Assembly: GCA_019414345.1 (NCBI GenBank)
Contig: DXMF01000037.1
Location: forward strand, 1 to 64,000
DNA: 64,000 nt
Origin: Collinsella sp.
GTDB taxonomy: Bacteria; Actinomycetota; Coriobacteriia; Coriobacteriales; Coriobacteriaceae
Direction: 5' to 3'
Made by a program: the position numbers and the translations under genes. Each line of letters opens with the position of its first letter. The stretch's first letter is position 1. Below, in pieces: positions 24,624-32,962 of this stretch. Under the pieces are notes generated by a model. It saw only the letters and a program-made list of their open reading frames with translations. It ran no database searches and was not told the DNA's origin.

Positions 24624-25928
24624 TTGAATAGCCAGCTGATCCAACAGGGCCGCGCCGCTTACCGCGCGGGTGATTTTTCTGCTGCAGCCCAGATGCTTGG
24701 GGCGGCAAAGACTCCCGATGAGATTATGGGCGAGGCCGATCACCTTCGTGGCAACGCCTTGATGTACCTTGGCATGTATGCCGAGGCCGCCGAGGCCTAT
24801 GCCGCCGCCCTCAACGACGGTACCTACGGCAAGCGCGGCGCGCTGCTCACCAACCGCGGCAAGGCGCTCGCCGCCGTGGGCGACTACACGACGGCCGCTC
24901 AGGCTTTCTCTGCCGCTACGCAGGATGCTTCCTATGCCACGCCGTTCAAGGCCTATCTGGGCCTGGGCAATGCGCTGTTCCAGTCGGGCGACTATGCCAA
25001 CGCGGGAACCGCCTTCCGTCAGGCTGCCATCGACGGCGCCAATCCGGCTCCTGCCGCCGCACTCGGCGAGCTCGGTCGTTGCTTCATTAAGCTCGGCCGT
25101 CCGGCGGATGCCGTGGAGACCTACCGCACGGCTATCGACTTTGCCGGCCCCCGCGACGACACGCGTGCGCTCAACGCCGGCATGGGTCAGGCGCTTTCTG
25201 CCGCCGGCCGTCCCTCCGACGCACTCGACGCCTTTAACGCCGCTACTGCCGATGGCATCTACCAGCTCACCTCCGAGCAGGCCGATGAGCTTGCCCGCGT
25301 GCACGATTCGCTTGCCGCGCTGTCTGCCCAGACGGCTATGGCCACGGCTCCGGCGCCCGCGATGGACGCTCCTGCCGTCGATCCGCTCGATCCTACGGGC
25401 GCGACCGGTCAGTTTATGCCCGATCCCTCGGACACCGGCTTCTTTACGCTGTCCGAGTCCGAGATGGTCCAGCAGGACCGTCAGGATCGTAAGCAGGCCA
25501 AGGTCCGTCGTCGCCATCGCCACACGGGTCTTAAAGTCTTCATCGTGCTGCTTCTGCTCATTTTGATCGCCGCGGGCGGTCTGGGCTTTGCCTACACGCG
25601 CGGCTTTGGCTTCCCGTCTCAGGAGTCTGTCGTTACCGATCTGTTCCAGGCTGCCGGCGACGGTGACGCCGCAAAGGCCGAGTCTTGCCTGGCCTCGAGC
25701 CTGTCCGAGGACGCTAAGTCGATGATCATCTCCTCGATTCCGCAGGGTGCCACCGTGTCCGTCGAGGGCATGGATCAGTCCATGACCGAGACGACCGCCA
25801 AGGTGAAGGCATCGCTGTCCAAGGGCGGCGAGCAGGAGTACACCGTCAAATTCGTGCGCTCCGACAACCATATCGGCTGGGCCGTTTCTTCGCTCGATAT
25901 GGATTTCTCGGCTGCTGACAACCAGTAG
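24624..25928 (+). CDS. TPR-repeat membrane protein
   Basis: A 434-aa protein with an N-terminal cytoplasmic block of tetratricopeptide-like repeats (about residues 1-235; recurring A-x2-Y-x2-A patterns such as YAEAAEAYAAAL and YANAGTAFRQAA). A low-complexity Ala/Pro linker and a basic segment (KVRRRHRHTG) lead to one membrane helix (about 307-328) and a C-terminal extracytoplasmic domain of about 105 residues resembling small DUF4878-type folds, a tentative assignment. The start is TTG 24624 after AAAGGGG. Its position between a cyclophilin and mreB hints at an envelope-assembly role, but this is only context. Confidence 0.8.
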   Translation: MNSQLIQQGRAAYRAGDFSAAAQMLGAAKTPDEIMGEADHLRGNALMYLGMYAEAAEAYAAALNDGTYGKRGALLTNRGKALAAVGDYTTAAQAFSAATQDASYATPFKAYLGLGNALFQSGDYANAGTAFRQAAIDGANPAPAAALGELGRCFIKLGRPADAVETYRTAIDFAGPRDDTRALNAGMGQALSAAGRPSDALDAFNAATADGIYQLTSEQADELARVHDSLAALSAQTAMATAPAPAMDAPAVDPLDPTGATGQFMPDPSDTGFFTLSESEMVQQDRQDRKQAKVRRRHRHTGLKVFIVLLLLILIAAGGLGFAYTRGFGFPSQESVVTDLFQAAGDGDAAKAESCLASSLSEDAKSMIISSIPQGATVSVEGMDQSMTETTAKVKASLSKGGEQEYTVKFVRSDNHIGWAVSSLDMDFSAADNQ

Positions 25929-25950
25929 TGACCTTATGGGATTTAGCTTT

Positions 25951-25983
25951 GCCCGGCGCTTCACCGCAAGTGAGGCGCCGGGC
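25951..25983. terminator. Hairpin between the TPR gene and mreB
   Basis: A 14-bp stem (25951-25964 with 25970-25983, one T-G pair) with loop CGCAA. No T-run follows, so termination may be partial. Confidence 0.5.
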
Positions 25984-26043
25984 TTGCGCTAGTATGATGA
26001 GCTAGTAGTTTTCCAGCAATCATCCAACACATCAGGAGTTGCG

Positions 26044-27087
26044 TTGTTTTCTTTGATGGATATGTTCTTCGGTAGCTATGCGGGCGATCTTGCCATCGAC
26101 CTCGGCACCGCCAATACGCTTGTCTCCGTGCGCGGCAAGGGCATCGTCATTCGCGAGCCCTCTGTTGTCGCCATCGACAAGAACGACGAGCGCATCTTGG
26201 CGGTCGGTATCGAGGCAAAGCGCATGCTCGGCCGTACGCCCGGCAACATCGTGGCCGTTCGTCCCCTGAAGGATGGCGTCATCGCCGACTTCGATGTTAC
26301 CGAGGCCATGCTTCGCTACTTTATCGACAAGGCGTCCGAGAAGCGCTATCCGTGGACTCCGCGTCCGCGTGTTGTCGTCTGCGTTCCCTCCGGTGTCACG
26401 TCGGTTGAGAAGCGCGCTGTCTTTGAGGCCACGATCCAGGCCGGTGCCCGCCAGGCCTATCTGATCGAAGAGCCCATGGCGGCTGCCATCGGCGCCGACC
26501 TGCCCGTCGAGGAACCCACCGGCTCCATGGTCATCGACATCGGTGGCGGTACCACCGAGGTTGCCGTTATCGCTATGGGCGGCATCGTCGTCTCGCAGTC
26601 TATCCGTATTGCCGGCGACGAGTTCGATCAGGCCATCCTCACGCACGTTCGCGATGCCTACAACCTGGCCATCGGCGAGCGTACGGCAGAGGACATCAAG
26701 ATCAAGGTCGGCTCCGCCGTGCCGCTCAAGGATGAGCTCGACGTCGAGGTCAACGGCCGCGACGTGATCACCGGTCTGCCCAAGACCGTGCGCATCGAGA
26801 GCGAGGAGATTCGTCGCGCACTCAACAAGCCGCTCGACGAGATGGCCAAGGCCGTCAAGGACGCACTCGACGCTACGCCTCCCGATCTTGCCTCGGACCT
26901 TATGTACTATGGCATTTTGCTGACCGGTGGCGGCGCGCTGCTGCGCGGTCTCGATGTGCGCCTGCGCGATGAGACCGGCGTTTCGGTCAACGTCAGCCCC
27001 ACGGCGCTCGATAACGTTGTTAACGGCTGTGCCCGCGTGCTCGAGGCCAATGCGTTTGATGGCGGCTTCGTCCAGACCAATGCTTAA
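26044..27087 (+). CDS. mreB: Rod-shape actin homologue MreB
   Basis: An actin-like ATPase that organises lateral wall synthesis at the inner membrane. It has phosphate-binding loop 1 AIDLGTANTLV, IDIGGGTTEVAVI (phosphate 2) and the adenosine loop LTGGGALLRGLD; 347 aa is normal. The N-terminus MFSLMDMFFGSY is short and amphipathic, suitable for membrane contact. The start is TTG 26044, 5 bases after AGGAG; ATG 26056 is an alternative. First gene of the mreB-mreC-mreD-pbp2-rodA run. Confidence 0.96.
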   Translation: MFSLMDMFFGSYAGDLAIDLGTANTLVSVRGKGIVIREPSVVAIDKNDERILAVGIEAKRMLGRTPGNIVAVRPLKDGVIADFDVTEAMLRYFIDKASEKRYPWTPRPRVVVCVPSGVTSVEKRAVFEATIQAGARQAYLIEEPMAAAIGADLPVEEPTGSMVIDIGGGTTEVAVIAMGGIVVSQSIRIAGDEFDQAILTHVRDAYNLAIGERTAEDIKIKVGSAVPLKDELDVEVNGRDVITGLPKTVRIESEEIRRALNKPLDEMAKAVKDALDATPPDLASDLMYYGILLTGGGALLRGLDVRLRDETGVSVNVSPTALDNVVNGCARVLEANAFDGGFVQTNA

Positions 27088-27108
27088 TTTCCAAAAGGTG
27101 GATTCCAT

Positions 27109-28107
27109 TTGGCACGATCTTCGGGTTTCTCCACAAATCTGAATACCAAGCGACAATCAACGGGTATGCGCCCGTTGATTGTTTTCAGCCTGATTTCGGT
27201 GTTGCTGCTCACGTTTTATATTCGTGAGGGCGAGACGGGGTCGATTCATGCCGTTCGTTCGGGCGTGACGACGATTACCTCGCCGGTGCGTTTTCTGGGC
27301 TCGACTGTGGCGGCTCCCTTCAATGCGATCGGTAACGTGTTCTCTAACCTTACGGCGTCACAGGACACGCTTGACGAGCTTAAGAAGCAAAATGAGGAGC
27401 TGACCTCCAAGGTTGCCGAGCTCTCCGAGGCTCAAAAGACCGCCGAGCGACTGGAGGGTCTGGTCGGTCTGCAGTCGACCTACAACCTCAAGTCCACTGC
27501 AGCTCGTATCGTCGGCGCTTCGGGCGATGCCTGGACCTCGACCGTTACCATCGATAAAGGTTCTGCCGACGGGCTTACCATCAACATGCCTGTGACGAGT
27601 TCGGCTGGTGTTATCGGACAGATCATCGAAGTCTCGGCCAAGACGTCCACCGTGCGTCTGATCGGCGATGAGAACTCGGGCGTGTCCGCTATGGTGCAGG
27701 ACACGCGCGCCCAGGGCATGCTGCAGGGTCAGGCTGACGGCACGCTGCGTCTTGAGTACGTGAGCGTCGACTCCGACGTTAAGGTTGGCGACATCATCGT
27801 GACCTCGGGCATTGGCGGTGTGTTCCCCAAGGGCCTTCCGCTCGGCACCGTCTCGTCGGTTGAGAAATCGGCAAACGACGTGTACTACACCATTGTGGTA
27901 CGCGCCCAGACGACGGCCGAGAACAACGAGGAAGTGCTGGTCATCACCTCGCTGACCGACGAACAGTCGGCCTCGGATGAGGACGTGAGCACCGCTAATA
28001 GCACGCCGCAGGGAACGTCGCGCGATGCTGCGACCAAGACGAAGGACGAGAGCTCGGATGACGGTTCCGACACGTCCGAGACGACCGATTCCGGCTCGAG
28101 CGAATAG
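27109..28107 (+). CDS. mreC: Rod-shape protein MreC
   Basis: An elongasome scaffold linking MreB to the wall synthases. It has a short cytoplasmic tail, one membrane helix near residues 21-38, a coiled coil at about 82-112 (LDELKKQNEELTSKVAELSEAQKT) and the beta-barrel MreC core to about 275. The last 55 or so residues are a disordered Ser/Asp/Thr/Glu-rich tail. The start is TTG 27109 with AAAGGTGG upstream. It follows mreB by 21 bases and precedes mreD. Confidence 0.94.
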   Translation: MARSSGFSTNLNTKRQSTGMRPLIVFSLISVLLLTFYIREGETGSIHAVRSGVTTITSPVRFLGSTVAAPFNAIGNVFSNLTASQDTLDELKKQNEELTSKVAELSEAQKTAERLEGLVGLQSTYNLKSTAARIVGASGDAWTSTVTIDKGSADGLTINMPVTSSAGVIGQIIEVSAKTSTVRLIGDENSGVSAMVQDTRAQGMLQGQADGTLRLEYVSVDSDVKVGDIIVTSGIGGVFPKGLPLGTVSSVEKSANDVYYTIVVRAQTTAENNEEVLVITSLTDEQSASDEDVSTANSTPQGTSRDAATKTKDESSDDGSDTSETTDSGSSE

Positions 28108-28118
28108 GGGGCATGTCC

Positions 28119-28685
28119 ATGGATCTACACGAGCAGGGGATGAGCTCCCGCACGTTTGTAATCGCCGCCATCGTGTGCGTGCTGCTGCAGGCAGGCCTGG
28201 CACCGCAGATCTCCATTGCGGGCGGTCGCGTCAACTTCATGATTATCCTGGTGTGCCTAAGCGTGTTCTCGGGCGACCCGACCCGTGCCGTCGTGTGCGG
28301 TTTTTGCAGCGGCTTGTTTTATGACCTGTCCGCTGCCGTGCCGGTGGGAGTTATGTCGCTCCTGCTGACCGTGGGTTCTTTTGCCCTGGTGCACAGCGCT
28401 GCCGGTCAAACGAGCGGTACCCCGAGTGCGCGCGGCATCACTGTGGGCGCCTTTGCGCTCGTCATTAATGTGATCTACAGCATCATCTTGCTGTTTATGG
28501 GTATGGAGACGAGCTTTGTCGTGGCGATCTTCGGCCATGCGCTGCCGTCTTCGATCCTGACGGGTCTGGTTGCCATTCCGTTTTTGATGTCCGGCGTCGT
28601 GCCGCAGTCCGGTTATGGATTCTCCGCACGTGGCGGACGCCAGACGGGCATGCGCTTTAAGCCCAAGACCCGTAAGCTCAAATAG
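28119..28685 (+). CDS. mreD: Rod-shape protein MreD
   Basis: A small integral membrane protein of the elongasome, 188 aa with about five hydrophobic segments (ICVLLQAGLAPQI, FMIILVCLSVFSG, MSLLLTVGSFALV and others). It is weakly conserved, as usual for MreD, and identified from size, topology and position between mreC and pbp2. ATG 28119 is well spaced from AGGGGG; an ATG two codons upstream is too close to that site. The C-terminus ends in a basic tail (FKPKTRKLK). Confidence 0.88.
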   Translation: MDLHEQGMSSRTFVIAAIVCVLLQAGLAPQISIAGGRVNFMIILVCLSVFSGDPTRAVVCGFCSGLFYDLSAAVPVGVMSLLLTVGSFALVHSAAGQTSGTPSARGITVGAFALVINVIYSIILLFMGMETSFVVAIFGHALPSSILTGLVAIPFLMSGVVPQSGYGFSARGGRQTGMRFKPKTRKLK

Positions 28686-28698
28686 GGGAGGCCCGTAG

Positions 28699-30768
28699 AT
28701 GTCTTCCCAGATGACGGTTATTATCGCCGGTATCGTGCTGGTTGTGGCCATCGTGGTCGCGCTGGTCATCATGCGTCGCGGCGATTCCCGTTTTACCTAC
28801 GATACGCAGCATGGAACGGCCCCGCGCGCCACCGAGGGCGAGGGCAATACCGCGGCGACCGCCTTTAAGGGCCGCTTCTCCATCCTCACCACGGGTGTGG
28901 GCGCGATGTTCGCGGCGCTTGCCGTCAAGCTGTGGGGCATGCAGATGGTCTCGTCGGACTATTATGAAAAGCAGGCTAATAGTAATCAGACGCGCACCGT
29001 TACCACACCCGCTGTGCGCGGCCGCATCCTCGACCGTAATGGCGTGGCACTTGTCCAGAACCGTCCCTCACTTGCTGTCGTGGCCTACCGCGACCTTGCC
29101 GAGGACGAGGTTTTGGTTCGCCATCTTGCCAACGTGCTCGGTATGCCCTACGTGGCGGTTCTGCGCAATATTCAGGACAATTCCGAGGGCGCCCAGAGCC
29201 TGCATACCATCGCGACGGACGTCCGTCGCTCCACGGTTGCCTATATCAAGGAGCACGCCGGCGAGTTCCCGGGCGTCAAGATTGCCGAGCGTACCGAGCG
29301 CCAGTACCCGTACGGCGAGACGGCCTGTCACATTTTGGGCTATACCGGCACCATTACCTCCGAGCAGCTTGAGGCCCAGAATAAGAAAACCTCTGGCGAC
29401 GATGATGCTTCTGCTGGCCGGATTACGTACCAGTCGGGCGATATCGTGGGCCAGGCGGGTGTTGAGAGCTACTACGAAAACCTGCTGCAGGGTATTCGTG
29501 GCGAGCAGACCGTCAAGGTCGATGCCTCGGGCAATGTGACCGGTCAGGCCGGCGCCGTGCCCGCCAAGGCCGGCTCCGACATTAAGCTCACGCTCGACCT
29601 CAAGATCCAACAGGCCTGTGAGACGGCGCTGGCGAGCGCCATCGAGCTTGCCAAGACCACTGGCTACAGCAATGCCGGCAACGGCGCTGTGGTGTGTCTC
29701 GATCCCAACAACGGCGAGATCCTGGGCATGGCGAGCGAGCCCAAGTTCGATCCGTCCGTCTTTATCGGCGGCGTCTCAAATGACGTGTGGACCGAGCTCA
29801 ATGATGACAAGGGTTCGCACCCGCTGCTCAACCGCGCCATTAGCGGACAGTACATGTCGGCCTCGACCATCAAGCCGCTCTCGGCACTGGCCGGTCTTGA
29901 GTTTGGAACCTACACTTCAACGCAGACAACCAACTGCACGGGCTATTGGACGGGCTTGGGCAAGGCTTGGGGCAAGCGCTGCTGGCTGACGTCTGGACAC
30001 GGCACCATGACGCTGCAGTCGGGTATTGCCAACTCGTGCGACCCCGTCTTCTACGATATGGGCAAGGCGTTCTTTTATGACGAGCAACATTCCGAGGGCC
30101 TGCAGGAGGTCTTTCGTCGCTGGGGCCTAGGCAAGACCTGCGGTATCGATTTGCCGAGTGAGGGCGCGGGCCGTATTCCCGATGCCGAGTGGAAAGAGTC
30201 GTACTTTACCGACGCCTCTGCCGAGGACCGCAAGTGGAATGCCGGCGATATGACCAACATTGCCATCGGCCAGGGCGACATTTTGGTGACGCCTCTGCAG
30301 ATGGCATGCGCCTACATGGGCCTTGCCAACGGCGGTAAGCAGTACGTGCCTCACGTGTTTTTGTCTGCCGTGTCGCGCGATGGCGACGGCGATGCCTATA
30401 AGTACAACGGCAAAGGCAAGAAGAAGCGCTTGGAGGCCAAGATCAACAGCGATTCGGATTTGGCTCTTGTTCGCAACGGCATGCACGACGTGATTTACAC
30501 GGCATCGACGTCCCTGGCGGCTCACTTTGGCACCCTGACGCCGCAGGTATACGGCAAGTCGGGCACGGGCGAGAAAAGCGGCGAGGACGAATACGCGTGG
30601 TTCTGCGCCTATGCGCCGGCCGATGATCCCAAGTATGTCATCGCTACTGTCCTGGAGCAGGGCGGCGGTGGCTCAGATACCGCGATGCATGTCGTGCGCG
30701 ACGTGCTCGGCGCGATTTATGACGAGCCCGATACCTCTTCGGCCTCGGGCGATTCTTCGGTTCGATAG
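28699..30768 (+). CDS. mrdA: Penicillin-binding protein 2 (class B transpeptidase)
   Basis: The elongasome transpeptidase that crosslinks peptidoglycan made by RodA. 689 aa with a hydrophobic N-terminal segment (1-25), a second hydrophobic stretch near 60-80 and a pedestal domain (RGRILDRNG). The transpeptidase domain has Ser389-Thr-Ile-Lys392, the second motif Ser-Cys-Asp in ANSCDPVFY and the third motif KSGT at 620-623. Two N-terminal hydrophobic segments are unusual, since most PBP2 proteins have one anchor. It directly precedes rodA with a 9-base gap and an AGGAGG site. Confidence 0.94.
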   Translation: MSSQMTVIIAGIVLVVAIVVALVIMRRGDSRFTYDTQHGTAPRATEGEGNTAATAFKGRFSILTTGVGAMFAALAVKLWGMQMVSSDYYEKQANSNQTRTVTTPAVRGRILDRNGVALVQNRPSLAVVAYRDLAEDEVLVRHLANVLGMPYVAVLRNIQDNSEGAQSLHTIATDVRRSTVAYIKEHAGEFPGVKIAERTERQYPYGETACHILGYTGTITSEQLEAQNKKTSGDDDASAGRITYQSGDIVGQAGVESYYENLLQGIRGEQTVKVDASGNVTGQAGAVPAKAGSDIKLTLDLKIQQACETALASAIELAKTTGYSNAGNGAVVCLDPNNGEILGMASEPKFDPSVFIGGVSNDVWTELNDDKGSHPLLNRAISGQYMSASTIKPLSALAGLEFGTYTSTQTTNCTGYWTGLGKAWGKRCWLTSGHGTMTLQSGIANSCDPVFYDMGKAFFYDEQHSEGLQEVFRRWGLGKTCGIDLPSEGAGRIPDAEWKESYFTDASAEDRKWNAGDMTNIAIGQGDILVTPLQMACAYMGLANGGKQYVPHVFLSAVSRDGDGDAYKYNGKGKKKRLEAKINSDSDLALVRNGMHDVIYTASTSLAAHFGTLTPQVYGKSGTGEKSGEDEYAWFCAYAPADDPKYVIATVLEQGGGGSDTAMHVVRDVLGAIYDEPDTSSASGDSSVR

Positions 30769-30777
30769 GAGGTTGCG

Positions 30778-32004
30778 ATGGATTTTTCTCCGGCGGATCT
30801 GTTCCGTTCAACCAAGACCGGCTCTCGCAGCAGCCTGGACCGCGTCAACAAGCAACTTTCGGCCTCGCGCGGTACGTTTCGCCAAAAGGTGCATATCGGT
30901 GTGCTGCTGGCTACCGTCGCGCTCGTTGCCTATGGCGCCATCATTATTTGGTCGGCGTCACAGTTTAAGGCCGACGCCTCATTCTCGCGCCACCTGCTGG
31001 GCATTGGCATTGGCGCGGTGCTTGCGGTGCTCGTCTGGCGTACCGATCTGCGCGGCATCTCTAACTTCTCGACGGCGCTGCTCGTCATTGACCTTATTGT
31101 GATCTTCTCGCCCAAGATTCCGGGCCTGTCCTATACGGGCGGTCTGGGCATGACGGGCTGGATCAAGATTCCCGGTATCGGCTTGACATTCCAGCCGGTT
31201 GAGCTTGCCAAGCTCATCACCATCTTCTTTATCGCCACGCTTGGCTCGCAGTATAACGGCCGCATCGATACCGTTCGCGACTACGTCAAGCTCTGCGGCA
31301 TGCTGTCCATTCCGTTTTTGGCCGTCGTCGCCATGGGCGACCTGGGCTCGGGCCTGGTCGTGCTGGTCTCGGGCGCCATCGTCATCTGCATGAGCGGTGC
31401 ACGCCGCGAATGGGTGCTGTCGACCCTGGCCCTGCTCGTGGGCCTGGTGGCCCTCGTCCTGGCGCTCGATTCGGTCTTTGATTCGTTGCTCGGCCACGAT
31501 GTGCTCATCAAGCAGTATCAGATGAACCGCCTGACGGTCTTTATCGACCCCGATAATGCCGATTCGGACGATGCCTACAACCTGCAGCAGTCGCTTATCG
31601 CCGTTGGCTCGGGCGGCTTCTTTGGTAAGGGTTTGGGCCATGCGACGCAGTCGGCCGGCGGCTTTCTGCCTGAGTTCCACACCGACTTCGTCTTCGCCTT
31701 CCTGTCCGAGACCTTTGGCTTTTGCGGTTCCTTTTTGCTCCTATGCCTCTACGTGCTGCTGATCTTTTCGACGATTCGCGTCGCCTTTAAGTGTGAGTCG
31801 CTGTTCTTGCGCCTATCGTGTGTGGGCATCGTTGGCATGTGGGCGTTCCAGACCTTCGAAAACATCGGCATGTGCATCGGCATGATGCCGATTACCGGTA
31901 TTCCGCTACCGTTTATTAGCTTCGGTTCGTCTTCGATGATGATTCAGCTGCTGACGGTGGGTATCGTACAATCCATATGGCGGCATCGTTCGGGCGCCGC
32001 GTAA
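30778..32004 (+). CDS. rodA: SEDS peptidoglycan polymerase RodA
   Basis: An integral membrane glycosyltransferase of the SEDS family that polymerises lipid II, partnered with PBP2. 408 aa with about ten membrane helices. Conserved segments include FQPVELAKL (usually F-Q-P-S-E), GHATQSAGGFLPEFHTDFVFAFLSE with the catalytic-loop Asp, and MPITGIPLPFISFGSSSM at the C-terminus. The cytoplasmic N-terminus of about 40 residues is longer than usual. The start is ATG 30778 with AGGAGG upstream. Confidence 0.95.
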   Translation: MDFSPADLFRSTKTGSRSSLDRVNKQLSASRGTFRQKVHIGVLLATVALVAYGAIIIWSASQFKADASFSRHLLGIGIGAVLAVLVWRTDLRGISNFSTALLVIDLIVIFSPKIPGLSYTGGLGMTGWIKIPGIGLTFQPVELAKLITIFFIATLGSQYNGRIDTVRDYVKLCGMLSIPFLAVVAMGDLGSGLVVLVSGAIVICMSGARREWVLSTLALLVGLVALVLALDSVFDSLLGHDVLIKQYQMNRLTVFIDPDNADSDDAYNLQQSLIAVGSGGFFGKGLGHATQSAGGFLPEFHTDFVFAFLSETFGFCGSFLLLCLYVLLIFSTIRVAFKCESLFLRLSCVGIVGMWAFQTFENIGMCIGMMPITGIPLPFISFGSSSMMIQLLTVGIVQSIWRHRSGAA

Positions 32005-32022
32005 CCGCTGGAGGGGTTTGCT

Positions 32023-32952
32023 ATGAAAATTCCCGTAGATAAGCTGACCCGCGCTTTTAAGATGGGCGCGTCCGTTAAGAAGGATTCCGATACGCCGGTG
32101 CGCGTCTCGGTCTATCTGGATTCGTCCGCCTCGCGCTTTCTTGCTGAGACGGTGCGTGACGCCTTTGTGCCGCAGACGACCTCGGGCATTGTGCGCGTCG
32201 AGCGTCTGGGGGAGGAGCGAATTGCTCCAAAGACCGATACCGATGTGGTACTGGTGCTCTCGTGTGGTTCCGACCGCCTGGAGAGTGCCGTGCAGGAGCT
32301 CGTGATCGCCGGCGCGCCCGTGTGCGTGCTTGCCGAGTCTGCTGTGGAGGTGCCGTTTATCGAGGAGTCCACGCCCATGCTCGGCGTGGTGGCGGCAACC
32401 GATAAGACGTATCTGCTCGAGACGCTTGCCCGCTGGATTCTCGATCGCACCGACAAGGAAACGGCTTTTGCGGCGAACTTTGCCTTTATGCGCATCGCGG
32501 CAGCTAATCGTATCATCACCTCGTGCGCGCTCACCAATATGGCGACCGGTGCGCTGGTGTTTTTGCCGGGCGCCGATTATCCCGTTATGGCGCTGGCGCA
32601 GGTGGGCATGCTCTTTGAGCTCGCTGCCGTCTTTGGACGCGGCATTAAGCCCGAGCGCGGCTACGAGGTCGCGGGCGTGCTTGCCGGCGGTCTTGTGATC
32701 CGCGCGGTCACCCGCGCGCTCGTCAAGCAGACGCCGCATATTGGGTTTGCCGTTAAGGCGCTCACTGCTGCCGCGGGCACCTATGGCATGGGCCGTGCGC
32801 TTGTTTCGCTCTACGAGCGCGATGTCGACTACAGCCGTGCCAACGAGGTGGTCACTGCCACGTTCTCCCGCGTTCGCGATCTGGTGACCACGGTCGCGGG
32901 CGCTACCCGTCCTATGGCGTCCTACCAAGACGCATCCGATCTCGCTGCTTAG
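32023..32952 (+). CDS. DUF697-like protein of unknown function
   Basis: A 309-aa protein. The first 150 residues look like an alpha/beta domain (VRVSVYLDSS, TDTDVVLVLSCGSD). The C-terminal half has hydrophobic segments (ALVFLPGADYPVMALAQVGMLFELA, VAGVLAGGLVIRAVTR, AVKALTAAAGTYGMGRALVSLYE) in the pattern of DUF697, a domain often attached to or partnered with GTPases. No P-loop is present in this protein. Located 18 bases after rodA and 10 before the radical SAM gene, so it is probably the last elongasome-operon gene or the first of the next unit. The function is unknown. Confidence 0.7.
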   Translation: MKIPVDKLTRAFKMGASVKKDSDTPVRVSVYLDSSASRFLAETVRDAFVPQTTSGIVRVERLGEERIAPKTDTDVVLVLSCGSDRLESAVQELVIAGAPVCVLAESAVEVPFIEESTPMLGVVAATDKTYLLETLARWILDRTDKETAFAANFAFMRIAAANRIITSCALTNMATGALVFLPGADYPVMALAQVGMLFELAAVFGRGIKPERGYEVAGVLAGGLVIRAVTRALVKQTPHIGFAVKALTAAAGTYGMGRALVSLYERDVDYSRANEVVTATFSRVRDLVTTVAGATRPMASYQDASDLAA

Positions 32953-32962
32953 GGGTTTTCTG

